From: Bradyrhizobium diazoefficiens
GTDB lineage: Bacteria; Pseudomonadota; Alphaproteobacteria; Rhizobiales; Xanthobacteraceae
DNA length: 64,000 nucleotides
Assembly: GCF_016616425.1 (NCBI RefSeq)
Contig: NZ_CP067101.1
Coordinates: forward strand, 6,572,001 to 6,636,000
Direction: 5' to 3'
Both the position numbers and the translations under genes were made by a program. The notes beneath the pieces were generated by a model, which was given only the letters and a program-made list of their open reading frames with translations, had not been told where the DNA came from and searched no databases. Positions 8,164-15,577 of the stretch are shown one piece after another (the first letter of the stretch is position 1; each line of letters starts with the position of its first letter).

Positions 8164-9633
8164 ATGGCATTCAGTTTTCAGGATATGGTCGAGGAAGCGC
8201 GCTTGTCGGCGCGGGCGCTGATCGACTATGGCGAGCATTTCTTCAACCCGACGGTGCGGCTCGGGGTCACCGGTCTGTCGCGGGCCGGCAAGACGGTGTT
8301 CATCACCGCGCTGATCCACGGCCTCACCCGCGGCGGCCGGTTTCCGGTGTTCGAAGCCTATGCCTCGGGCCGGATCGCGCGAGCGCATCTGGCGCCGCAG
8401 CCCGACGATGCCGTGCCGCGCTTTGCCTATGAGACCCATTTGCGCGCGCTGATCGACGAACGGCGCTGGCCGAACTCGACCGTCGACATCAGCGAGCTCA
8501 GGCTCGTCATCGACTATCAGCGCCCGAGCGGCGCCGACCGCACGCTAACGCTCGACATCGTCGACTATCCCGGCGAGTGGCTGCTCGACCTGCCGCTGCT
8601 GCAGAAGAGCTTTGAGCAATGGTCGGCGGAGAGCCTTGCACTGTCGCGCGAGGCGCCGCGCGCGCATCTGGCCGCGGAGTGGCACGCGCATCTCGCAACG
8701 CTCAAGCCCGACGCCCGCGAGGACGAGCAGGCGACGCTCGCCGCCGCAAAGCTCTTCACTGACTATTTGCGCGCCTGCCGCGACGAGCGCTTCGCGATGA
8801 GCCTGTTGCCGCCCGGCCGTTTCCTGATGCCCGGCAATCTTGCAGGCTCGCCGGCGCTGACCTTTGCGCCGCTCGATGTGCCCGCCGGCGGGCAGGCGCC
8901 GGAGGGATCGCTGTGGGCGATGATGGTGCGCCGCTTCGAGGCCTACAAGGACGTCGTGGTGCGGCCGTTCTTCCGCGATCATTTTGCCCGGCTCGATCGC
9001 CAGATCGTGCTGGCTGATGCGCTCGCCGCGTTCAACTCCGGACCCGAGGCGCTGCACGATCTCGAAGCCGCCCTGGCCGGCATCCTCGATTGTTTTCGCA
9101 TCGGCCGCAGCACGTTTCTCTCCAGCCTGTTCCGGCCGCGTATCGACCGCATCCTGTTCGCGGCGACCAAGGCGGACCATCTGCATCATTTCAGTCACGA
9201 CCGGCTCGAGGCCGTGCTGCGCCGCGCCGTCTCGGGCGCCGTTGCGCGCGCGGAAGATACCGGTGCGGAGATCGACGTGGTGGCGCTTGCCGCCGTGCGG
9301 GCCACGCGAGAAGCCCAAATCGCGCGGGGCCGCGACAAATTGCCGTCGATCCTGGGAATGCCGGCCGCCGGCGAAAGCGCGGGCGGCGAATTCTTCGACG
9401 GCAACACCGAAGTTGCGACCTTTCCGGGCGATCTGCCGCTGGATCCAGAGCCGCTGTTCAACGGCAAGGATGCGTTTCAAGGCCTCTCGACGCAAGCGGC
9501 GGAAAAGAGCGATTTCCGCTTCCTGCGCTTCCGCCCGCCGCAGCTCGACCGCGAAGGGGCGGACGAGCCGGCACTGCCTCACATCCGCCTCGACCGTGCC
9601 TTGCAGTTCCTGATCGGAGACAAGCTCGCATGA
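8164..9633 (+). CDS. ycjX: YcjX-family GTPase-like protein (DUF463)
   Basis: A 489-residue protein starting MAFSFQDMVEEARL. A P-loop GLSRAGKT occurs at about residues 37-44 and LDIVDYPGEWLLDLP supplies the DxxG-like switch, so nucleotide binding is likely. The family is found with YcjF in proteobacteria, often linked to envelope or phage-shock stress responses. ATG 8164 fits the family length; an earlier in-frame start would add 28 residues with no similarity. The stop overlaps the start of the next gene (ATGA at 9630), so the two products are translationally coupled. Confidence 0.92.
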   Translation: MAFSFQDMVEEARLSARALIDYGEHFFNPTVRLGVTGLSRAGKTVFITALIHGLTRGGRFPVFEAYASGRIARAHLAPQPDDAVPRFAYETHLRALIDERRWPNSTVDISELRLVIDYQRPSGADRTLTLDIVDYPGEWLLDLPLLQKSFEQWSAESLALSREAPRAHLAAEWHAHLATLKPDAREDEQATLAAAKLFTDYLRACRDERFAMSLLPPGRFLMPGNLAGSPALTFAPLDVPAGGQAPEGSLWAMMVRRFEAYKDVVVRPFFRDHFARLDRQIVLADALAAFNSGPEALHDLEAALAGILDCFRIGRSTFLSSLFRPRIDRILFAATKADHLHHFSHDRLEAVLRRAVSGAVARAEDTGAEIDVVALAAVRATREAQIARGRDKLPSILGMPAAGESAGGEFFDGNTEVATFPGDLPLDPEPLFNGKDAFQGLSTQAAEKSDFRFLRFRPPQLDREGADEPALPHIRLDRALQFLIGDKLA

Positions 9634-10658
9634 ACGACCGATCCCAGCAGCGGCGGCCGGCGACATTCCGGCTGGATGATCCCGGCGTCGTCGTCACCGA
9701 AGCCGACGAGACGGGGCGGCTCAGTCGCGGCACCATCCAGATCACGCCGGAGCCCGATCCATCGACTCTGCCGGTACCGATCGAAGCCGCGCTTCCGGCG
9801 CGGCGTGGATTTCCCTGGGGGACGCTGTTCTGGTCGGGGCTCGCCGGGTTGACGTTGCTGGGCACCGGCCTCGGCGTCGTCCATCTGATCGAGGATCTGT
9901 TCGCGCGCAGCGAAACCTTCGGCTTCGTCGGTCTCGCCTTCGCCCTCGTGACCGCACTGGCGCTCGCCGTGGTGATCGGCCGCGAGGCGCTTGGCCTGGC
10001 GCGGCTCGCCACGATCGAGCAACTGCATCGGCGCGCAGCAGCAGTGCTTGCCAGCGACGACCGCAAGGAGAGCCGCGTCATCGTCAAGGATCTGCTGGGG
10101 ATCGCGCACCAGAACCCGCGGCTCGCACGCGCCCGCGCCGCGCTGGAGAGCCATGCCGGCGAGATCATCGACGGCGCCGACATGATCCGGCTTGCCGAGC
10201 GCGAATTGATGTCGCCGCTGGATGCGGAGGCGCGGCGGCTGGTGTCGTCAGCCGCGCAAAAGGTTTCGATCGTGACCGCGGTGAGCCCACGCGCCGCGAT
10301 CGACGTGCTGTTCGTGTTCGTAGCCGCGCTGCGCCTGATCCGTCAGCTCGCACACCTCTACGGCGGCCGGCCTGGCGCGCTCGGCATGATCCGCCTGATC
10401 CGTCAAATCATCGCTCATCTCGCCATCACGGGCGGCATGGCCGCGAGCGACAGCCTGGTGCAGCAGATGCTCGGCCACGGCATCGCGGCAAAGCTGTCGC
10501 AGCGGCTCGGCGAAGGCGTGCTCAATGGATTGCTGACGGCGCGGCTGGGCCTCGCCGCGATCGACGTTACGCGCCCGCTGCCGTTCGCGGCGCTGCCGCC
10601 GCCGAAGCTGTCTGATCTCGCGACGGATTTGCTGCGGAAAAAGGACGAGGAAGAGTAG
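9630..10658 (+). CDS. ycjF: YcjF/TIGR01620-family inner membrane protein (DUF697)
   Basis: A 342-residue protein. The first 75 residues are polar. Two hydrophobic helices follow (FPWGTLFWSGLAGLTLLGTG and GFVGLAFALVTALALAVVIG), then a soluble region and a hydrophobic DUF697-type C-terminal segment with AAIDVLFVFVAALRLIRQLA. It overlaps ycjX by four bases, and this pairing is the strongest support for the name. In E. coli the orthologous pair sits in the psp-associated operon; no psp genes are visible here. The molecular role is not established. Confidence 0.9.
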   Translation: MNDRSQQRRPATFRLDDPGVVVTEADETGRLSRGTIQITPEPDPSTLPVPIEAALPARRGFPWGTLFWSGLAGLTLLGTGLGVVHLIEDLFARSETFGFVGLAFALVTALALAVVIGREALGLARLATIEQLHRRAAAVLASDDRKESRVIVKDLLGIAHQNPRLARARAALESHAGEIIDGADMIRLAERELMSPLDAEARRLVSSAAQKVSIVTAVSPRAAIDVLFVFVAALRLIRQLAHLYGGRPGALGMIRLIRQIIAHLAITGGMAASDSLVQQMLGHGIAAKLSQRLGEGVLNGLLTARLGLAAIDVTRPLPFAALPPPKLSDLATDLLRKKDEEE

Positions 10659-10771
10659 CGGCGGAGCTTGATTCTCAACTCGCCGTCCCCAGCCGGTGGC
10701 GGAGGATGGTTAGCTCTTCTGGGGCGAACTCTTCTTCGCAGTGATTACAGCGGTGATTGCGACCATCGGCT

Positions 10772-12029
10772 TTATACCGGCTTTCGGAGTTGTCGCGAGG
10801 AAGCCATCTCGGCTTCAGCTTCCTTGATTGTGTCGAGGACGTTTTTCACGGACGCTTCTAGACTCGATAGGGGATCGGGACCGGCTTCGATTTGCGATGG
10901 ACACCGTAAGCTGGTTGGGCGAGCATCGTCGGCTTGCGCTTCGGAGCAGCGCATCGCAGCAAAGGCTAACACGCGTTCGGCATACCTATGGCGAAATGGC
11001 AATGATGTGATAATGCCAAGTGCCACGAGTGCCATCATCATCACTAGCGACAACCCGTCGACGGAGCTGGTTATCGGCGCGTCGTCGTATTCGATCATGC
11101 GCGGCGGGATGACCTGAACGACATCCGCCGCCGGGACATCTAATGGTGCCGTGCCGATCGTTTGCTCGCCGTTGCGCTCGACAACGGGTGGCGAGGTGAC
11201 CTGAACGACATCGGCCGAGGCATCTACCGGTGCCGCGCCGATCGTTTGCTCGCTTTTGCCCTCGACGACGGATGGTGGCGCGACTTGAACTTCATCCCGC
11301 GCGCGATCTACCGGTAGGCTGGCAGCCGCATCATCATTTCCTGGGCGACGCGGGCCCAATGGGCTTCGCGCCCCAAGCGGCTGCACAGCTTTGTGATCCG
11401 ACAACATCTTCCGCATTGGTTGGTGCGGTTTGAGCTTCGTCCGCTGAGCTTTGTGAATCTTGTGGTGGAAAGGCGCGGGCGTCGCGTGTCTCCACATATC
11501 CGCTGGAGGACGGAGCGCGCGTTCGCGGAACGGATAAAAAACACCGTCACGAAGCCAGTCATCACCAGACCAATCCTTGCTCTGTTGGATCTGCGTGCCC
11601 AGCCGGTTCGAGTAAGGCAAACCGTATGCACCGGCATGGGGATCGCCCCCACCATAACCCCCACCGGCACCAGCGCTGGCAGCTCCCGCACCGCCACCGG
11701 CACCACCGCCGCTAGCAGCTCCCGCGCCACCAGCGCCAGCGGCACCATCACCACCGGCTCCCGCTCCACCAGCGCCACCGGCTCCCGCGCCGCCACCGGC
11801 ACCGGCACCAGCGCCACCACCCCCAGCTCCGCCACCGCACCACCGGCACCACCGCTGCCGCCGGCACCACCGCCGCCGCCGCCAGCTCCACCGCTACCGC
11901 CGCCAGCCCCCCGCCACCACCGCTCCCGTGCCCAAACGCCGGGGCGATTACGGGAGGAGTAATCAGGGTCATCAGCAACGTTGCCACTACAGCAAATTTA
12001 ATCACCGACCTGAGCACATCTTGCTCCAA
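10772..12029 (-). pseudogene. glycine-rich exported protein gene with two frame changes
   Basis: ATG 12029 opens a good signal peptide (IKFAVVATLLMTLITPP, then APAFG) followed by HGSGGGGG. The Gly-rich coding potential then jumps twice, each time as if one base were missing: at the six-C run 11907-11912, and again near 11836-11839. After both corrections the frame runs through about 90 Gly/Ala-rich residues, a basic stretch, two and a half 28-29 residue repeats, a hydrophobic helix LSLVMMMALVALGIITSL, and a stop at 10772. Together this would be about 420 residues: an exported or membrane-anchored low-complexity protein. As read, the signal peptide frame ends at 11748, so the gene is either decayed, mis-sequenced in a GC-rich repeat, or expressed by slippage. 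I recognise no family. Confidence 0.5.
11110..11318. repeat. 2.5-copy tandem repeat of about 87 bp inside the Gly-rich gene
   Basis: The motif gacctgaacgacatc recurs at 11111 and 11198, and in altered form at 11282, with spacings of 87 and 84 bp. Each spacing is a whole number of codons, so the repeat encodes protein units beginning VVQV, each with PPVVE-like and EQTIG segments. In-frame copying suggests the coding frame was under selection when the duplication happened. Confidence 0.8.
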
Positions 12030-12071
12030 TAGCTTCGGGCAGCGCGAAGTTCGCTTAGGTATCCGCGCGTC

Positions 12072-12368
12072 TCAATCCGCGATTAATCGTGCAGGGGCCA
12101 ACGCGCGCTCATCTTCAGAAAGCCCGTATCGTCGCGTTTCGTTCGGCGTATCTCGGTCGCTCCTCTGCTCGGCCTGATGCACTCGTTCGCGAAGGGCGTC
12201 CAGTTCGGCGAGCTGAGAAGCTAAAGCTTCCAAACGGTAACGAAGAACAACGGCAGCCGCATCCGCTCCACCGCATGAATTGCCCGCCCATGGCACATCG
12301 GCTGATTTGAAGAGATCGGCCCATCGCGGGGTCGCCGGGAAAGTCTGAGTATTATGGAGGCCACTCAT
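12072..12368 (-). CDS. possible small protein of unknown function, 98 residues
   Basis: An open frame from ATG 12368 ending 43 bp before the Gly-rich gene on the same strand. The product has a Pro/Trp-containing N-terminus and a likely coiled coil at about residues 44-70 (RYRLEALASQLAELDALRER). A gagg ribosome-site candidate lies about 10 bases before the start. Amphipathic heptads and codon choice look gene-like rather than shadow-like, since there is no competing gene on the other strand. No family is recognised, and it could be non-coding. Confidence 0.4.
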   Translation of the reverse strand: MSGLHNTQTFPATPRWADLFKSADVPWAGNSCGGADAAAVVLRYRLEALASQLAELDALRERVHQAEQRSDRDTPNETRRYGLSEDERALAPARLIAD

Positions 12369-12399
12369 GGCGGGACCCTCACTATTTCATGGCGGGGCC

Positions 12400-12773
12400 T
12401 TCCCTATGGCGACCCCTATGGCGACGTTCGGGCGATTGAGCTGCGCACGTTCACCACAGTGATTTCATCAGCGATTTCATCGCAAGAAAGTGGACCCGGG
12501 TTGGTGACCTGATTTTGGTAACGCAATTAATCACCCGCGAGGTTTAAATAAATTAAACCACGATAGTTCAATCACTAAACATAAAATTCGATCACTAAAT
12601 ATAACAAGGCACAAGGGCTCGCTGGGATGGAAATGCTATCAGTCTTGGACCAGCCCAAAGCGTTAAGCGAACCGCCGCGCTCAAGCTCGGTTCTCCGTTA
12701 CTTTTCGTGATTGAACTTTGAAGATTTAATCTATTTAATTTGGATGAGTATTTGTGATACCGTTTTACCGCTC
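12400..12773. promoter_or_regulatory. AT-rich intergenic stretch with short direct repeats
   Basis: Base composition falls sharply here compared with the rest of the window, most clearly at 12521-12600 and 12715-12760. A short direct repeat atcactaaa(c/t) occurs at 12571 and 12591, exactly 20 bp apart. The stretch separates the leftward Gly-rich/98-residue genes from the rightward Tat-signal gene, so it probably carries the promoters of both. The 20-bp spacing (about two helical turns) could mark a regulator site. No complete sigma-70 promoter was assigned. Confidence 0.4.
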
Positions 12774-12815
12774 TGGGAGAGTGCAATGATGTTCCGTTGT
12801 GGGAGAGTGCAATGA
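12774..12815 (+). promoter_or_regulatory. duplicated ribosome-binding/start region with mini-ORF
   Basis: The 16-mer tgggagagtgcaatga occurs at 12774-12789 and again at 12800-12815. Each copy contains a GGGAGA ribosome site and an ATG. The upstream ATG (12786) opens a nine-codon frame whose TGA (12813-12815) overlaps the ATG of the Tat-signal gene (12812). The result is a leader peptide arranged for translational coupling. Confidence 0.65.
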
Positions 12816-13036
12816 CCGAACGAGAGGATGACGACCGGCGGGAATTTCTGAAGACCTGCGGCAGGTTTGCCGTGGTGACGCCCCCCACAATCACCGCGCT
12901 GCTGTCCACGTCCCTCACCAGTACGGCTATCGCGCAGTCCGGCGGCGGATTGGTGCATGGCCCTCAGGGCAACAACGGCTATGGCAATGGCGGCGATGAC
13001 GGCAGCCCTAACGGCAAGCCTGACAAGGATCGCTGA
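12812..13036 (+). CDS. small Tat-signal exported protein, 74 residues
   Basis: The N-terminus MTEREDDDRREFLKTCG has the RRxFLK twin-arginine motif, followed by a hydrophobic stretch and a cleavage-like AIAQS. The predicted mature part is only about 37 residues, Gly/Asn/Asp-rich (NNGYGNGGDDGSPNGKPDKD), too small to be a cofactor enzyme. ATG 12812 is chosen because it directly follows gggagagtgca, which contains a ribosome site. A duplicate of the same site lies 26 bp upstream. A strong terminator at 13125 follows. Similar tiny Gly/Asn-rich Tat proteins occur in Bradyrhizobium without known function. It is divergent from the Gly-rich exported protein, so both may belong to one surface system; this is inference. 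Confidence 0.7.
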   Translation: MTEREDDDRREFLKTCGRFAVVTPPTITALLSTSLTSTAIAQSGGGLVHGPQGNNGYGNGGDDGSPNGKPDKDR

Positions 13037-13124
13037 CAGCCTGAGGCGGAAAAACGGAAGTCGTGGGAACACTCTGCCAATTGCCAAGTTTTCCCGGTGC
13101 CCTTCCCCAAGGGCGACCCCGTTT

Positions 13125-13170
13125 GGCCCCAGCTTCATCTCATTGCCCCCGGAGCTGGGGCCATTTTTTT
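13125..13170 (+). terminator. rho-independent terminator after the small Tat-signal gene
   Basis: The perfect 10-bp stem ggccccagct / agctggggcc (13125-13134 and 13153-13162), with an 18-base loop, is followed directly by atttttttc. It lies 90 bp after the stop at 13036 and reads rightwards. Confidence 0.8.
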
Positions 13171-13205
13171 CACGAAATGAAAGGTGCCGCCAAATGGGGG
13201 CAGGC

Positions 13206-13400
13206 TCAGTTCCTCGTCAGTCGCTTTTTTGGCTCCTCGGCGGCCATCTCAACATCGACCGGGGGCAACTCGCCCGTGCGGTCCTTCAGATCTGCTGCAC
13301 GCTGGATCAACCCGGACGCAACCTGCGGGTCCTTTGTTGTTTTGGCCATTCGCAGCAGCGTTGCTGCCGCCTCTCGGGCGAAGGAGTTGTAGCGCGGCAC
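13206..13400 (-). CDS. small conserved-looking protein, 64 residues, function unknown
   Basis: The product starts with a GTG codon (read as Met): MPRYNSFAREAAATLLRMAK, followed by TKDPQVASGLIQRAADLKDR. It is a short, charged, mainly helical protein. The pattern of a small helical protein that counts residues AREAA...LLRMA...DP..A..L..RAADL resembles a small hypothetical family common in Bradyrhizobium. It is cytoplasmic by appearance, with no signal or membrane segment. It is convergent with the small Tat gene. No function is suggested. Confidence 0.55.
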   Translation of the reverse strand: MPRYNSFAREAAATLLRMAKTTKDPQVASGLIQRAADLKDRTGELPPVDVEMAAEEPKKRLTRN

Positions 13401-13714
13401 GTCTTATCATCCCATTGAAGTCCCTTGAAATGAGTCAGGAACCCGGATTGCGTTCCGGTGCTTTGTACGAAAATGTACACAGGCGACAAAAAGGCCTCAG
13501 CTCCGGGCTCCTGCCATTTGGTTCCCAGCTCTTGTCGGAGCGCCTGCATTCCAAAGAGTCGCGACGTTCACCCAACGCGTCACCAGGCAAAATACGAAAC
13601 CTCAGGCTCAGCAAATCCAGCCGACCACCCTACTAAACGGACTTTAGTGACTCGTGCCGCGACTTCGCTGATGGGTCTCCCCTCACAGGACTAAACCGCT
13701 CGCGCGGTAGGACA
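13401..13714. other. gap without convincing gene
   Basis: Several short open frames cross this stretch on both strands, but none has a ribosome site, a recognisable domain or a hydrophobic/charged pattern typical of a protein. No hairpin with a T-tract was found. It merges at its right end into the repeat at 13715. Confidence 0.5.
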
Positions 13715-13825
13715 CGACGGCTCTCTCCGTCCCGCACACTGCCCGCGTGGAGAGAGATCACCCCACCCCGCTCGCGCTACGCGCGATCGACCCTCCCCCT
13801 CCAGGACCCTCCAGGGAGGGTAAGA
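13715..13825. repeat. dispersed GC-rich intergenic repeat, type D-like
   Basis: The segment holds ctctctccgtcccgcacac, gtggagagagatcacccc and ccctccccctccagg / ccctccagggaggg. These are the pieces of the agagag-rich palindromic repeat family also seen at 17340. The end of the neighbouring membrane glycosyltransferase gene runs into it, so the last ~20 residues of that protein (SLEGPGGGGSIARS) are repeat-derived. Confidence 0.5.
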
Positions 13826-15392
13826 GAAACCGCGCGAGCCTCGCGCTGAAGTCCCCCGCCAGCACCTTCCATTGAAACAACGGCGAGTCCTTCGGCGGCG
13901 ACAGCTCTGGCGTCCAGCCGGTGAGCTTTTCCAACACATATCTGTCCATCACGAGGCCGCGCCAGCGGCGCTCGACCTGGCCGAGCTGTTCGCGCTTCGC
14001 AGGGATGTTCTCCCACATTGACGAACGATTGTCCGGCTCGCGGCCGACATAGATGCCGGCATGGTCCTTGATCCGGTCCATGCCCGGATCGCGGAAATCC
14101 TGGAAGCGGCCGCGCTCGTTGATCTCGATGACGGGCACGCGCCCCCTGAACAGCCAGCGCATCATGGCGTAGGTGCGATAGTCCGTGGTCGCAATCCAGG
14201 TCGCCCCGGTCTCGTCCAGCGCGGCCTGTGCTCGCGCGGCGACCTGCTCGTAGCCGGCCTCGGCGCCGATCGGATCGATCTTGCCGAGGAGATTCCAGGG
14301 CGCCGCCACGTAGTAGAGGAACACGATCGCGACGAAGGCGATGCCGGAGACGACTGCTGTCCTGACCCAGAACAGCGACGCGTTGAGCATGCGTATCGAC
14401 CAGCCCTCCTTCGCCATCGCCGCAAGGTTCACGGCCGCCGCGGCGAAGCCGACCGGCCACATGAACATCGGCCAGGTGTCGCCGACCCGGAGCGTCGCCG
14501 ACTTCGCGAGGAAATACAGAAACGGCACCAGCACCGCGGTCGACAACAGGATCGCGACCGGCTCGCGCCTGCGATAGCCGCGCCATGCCGTCAGCACCAG
14601 TCCGGTCAGCACCACCGGCAGCATGACGAAGCCGACGAGGCCGAATTGCAGGCCGATGAAGTCGCCGATCGTCCGCAGCGAAATGCCGTAATTGGCGGTG
14701 GCGCGCACGCCCTGGAAACGAAACGAGGCCCAATCGTGTTGCGCGTTCCAGATCAGCACCGGCGAGAACACGAGGGTCGCAACCAGCACGGCGAGATAAG
14801 GATAAGGGCTGCGCAACCAGCGCCAGCGCCAATCCGGCACCAACAGAAAGGCGGCAACTGCGGGTGCGAACATGATCGCGGTGAATTTCGACAGCATCGA
14901 TAAGCCGGCGAACAGCCCGGCCGCGAGCCACCAGCGTCCGTCGCCGCTCTGCGCCAGCGCTACCAGCGACCACATCATCGCCACCGCCAGCGGGATCATG
15001 GCGACGTCTGGCGCGACCTTGGCCATCAGCAGGCCATAGTACAGCGCAGCTTCCGGCATCAGCACAGCGAACATCACGGCACGCGCATCGTGGGTGAGAC
15101 GGCGGACGATGTCGGCGAGCAGGAGCTGCGTCAGCAGCATGGCGACGATGCCGCCGAAGCGGACACCGAGCGGCGTGTCGCCGAAGATTGCGGTCCCGAA
15201 ACGGATCAGCCAGGCGATGGCCGGAGGATGATCGAGGAAGCTGAGCGCGCCCTCCTTCGACCAGGTCCAGTAATAGGCCTCGTCGGTGCGCAGCTCGATC
15301 GCGGAGGCGTAGACGATGCGCAGCGCGGTCATCGCGGCGATGATTGCCGCCGCCATGACGAGAGGACGGCGCAAGGCGCTGCGGGAGGGCAT
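13758..15392 (-). CDS. GT39/ArnT-like membrane glycosyltransferase
   Basis: About 544 residues with roughly a dozen transmembrane helices. The early luminal/periplasmic loop has ELRTDEAYYWTWSKE, the DE-containing motif that in this superfamily is the catalytic acid/metal site, followed by FLDHPPAIAWLIR. ArnT and PMT-type enzymes use polyprenyl-phosphate sugars to modify lipids, glycans or proteins on the outer face of the inner membrane. I chose ATG 15392 because the alternative 20 codons earlier is a TTG. The C-terminus is soluble and ends inside a repeat element. The gene stands alone and its acceptor cannot be inferred; lipid A, hopanoid or cell-wall glycan modification are all possible. 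Confidence 0.88.
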   Translation of the reverse strand: MPSRSALRRPLVMAAAIIAAMTALRIVYASAIELRTDEAYYWTWSKEGALSFLDHPPAIAWLIRFGTAIFGDTPLGVRFGGIVAMLLTQLLLADIVRRLTHDARAVMFAVLMPEAALYYGLLMAKVAPDVAMIPLAVAMMWSLVALAQSGDGRWWLAAGLFAGLSMLSKFTAIMFAPAVAAFLLVPDWRWRWLRSPYPYLAVLVATLVFSPVLIWNAQHDWASFRFQGVRATANYGISLRTIGDFIGLQFGLVGFVMLPVVLTGLVLTAWRGYRRREPVAILLSTAVLVPFLYFLAKSATLRVGDTWPMFMWPVGFAAAAVNLAAMAKEGWSIRMLNASLFWVRTAVVSGIAFVAIVFLYYVAAPWNLLGKIDPIGAEAGYEQVAARAQAALDETGATWIATTDYRTYAMMRWLFRGRVPVIEINERGRFQDFRDPGMDRIKDHAGIYVGREPDNRSSMWENIPAKREQLGQVERRWRGLVMDRYVLEKLTGWTPELSPPKDSPLFQWKVLAGDFSARLARFLLPSLEGPGGGGSIARSASGVG

Positions 15393-15577
15393 AGTGATGT
15401 CAGGGGCTGTCGTCACGGCCGCGCTTTTCCCCAACTTCCGAGGGGGAGTCAATGCGGGCCGCTGTCGTCCCGGACAAGCGAAGCTCAGAACCGGGACGAC
15501 AGCGGCGGCCTGCCGCGCATGTGATCGGGCCAGCTGTCCACGTCGGGAATTAAACGCTACGCTGGCTGTTCTCCTTG

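Noticed and set aside
10659..10771. Small gene between ycjF and the Gly-rich gene
   Set aside because: No frame with a plausible start and composition was found in the gap.
13458..13694. Rightward 78-codon open frame
   Set aside because: The translation is Ser/Cys/Arg-rich without pattern, has no ribosome site, and ends in repeat sequence.
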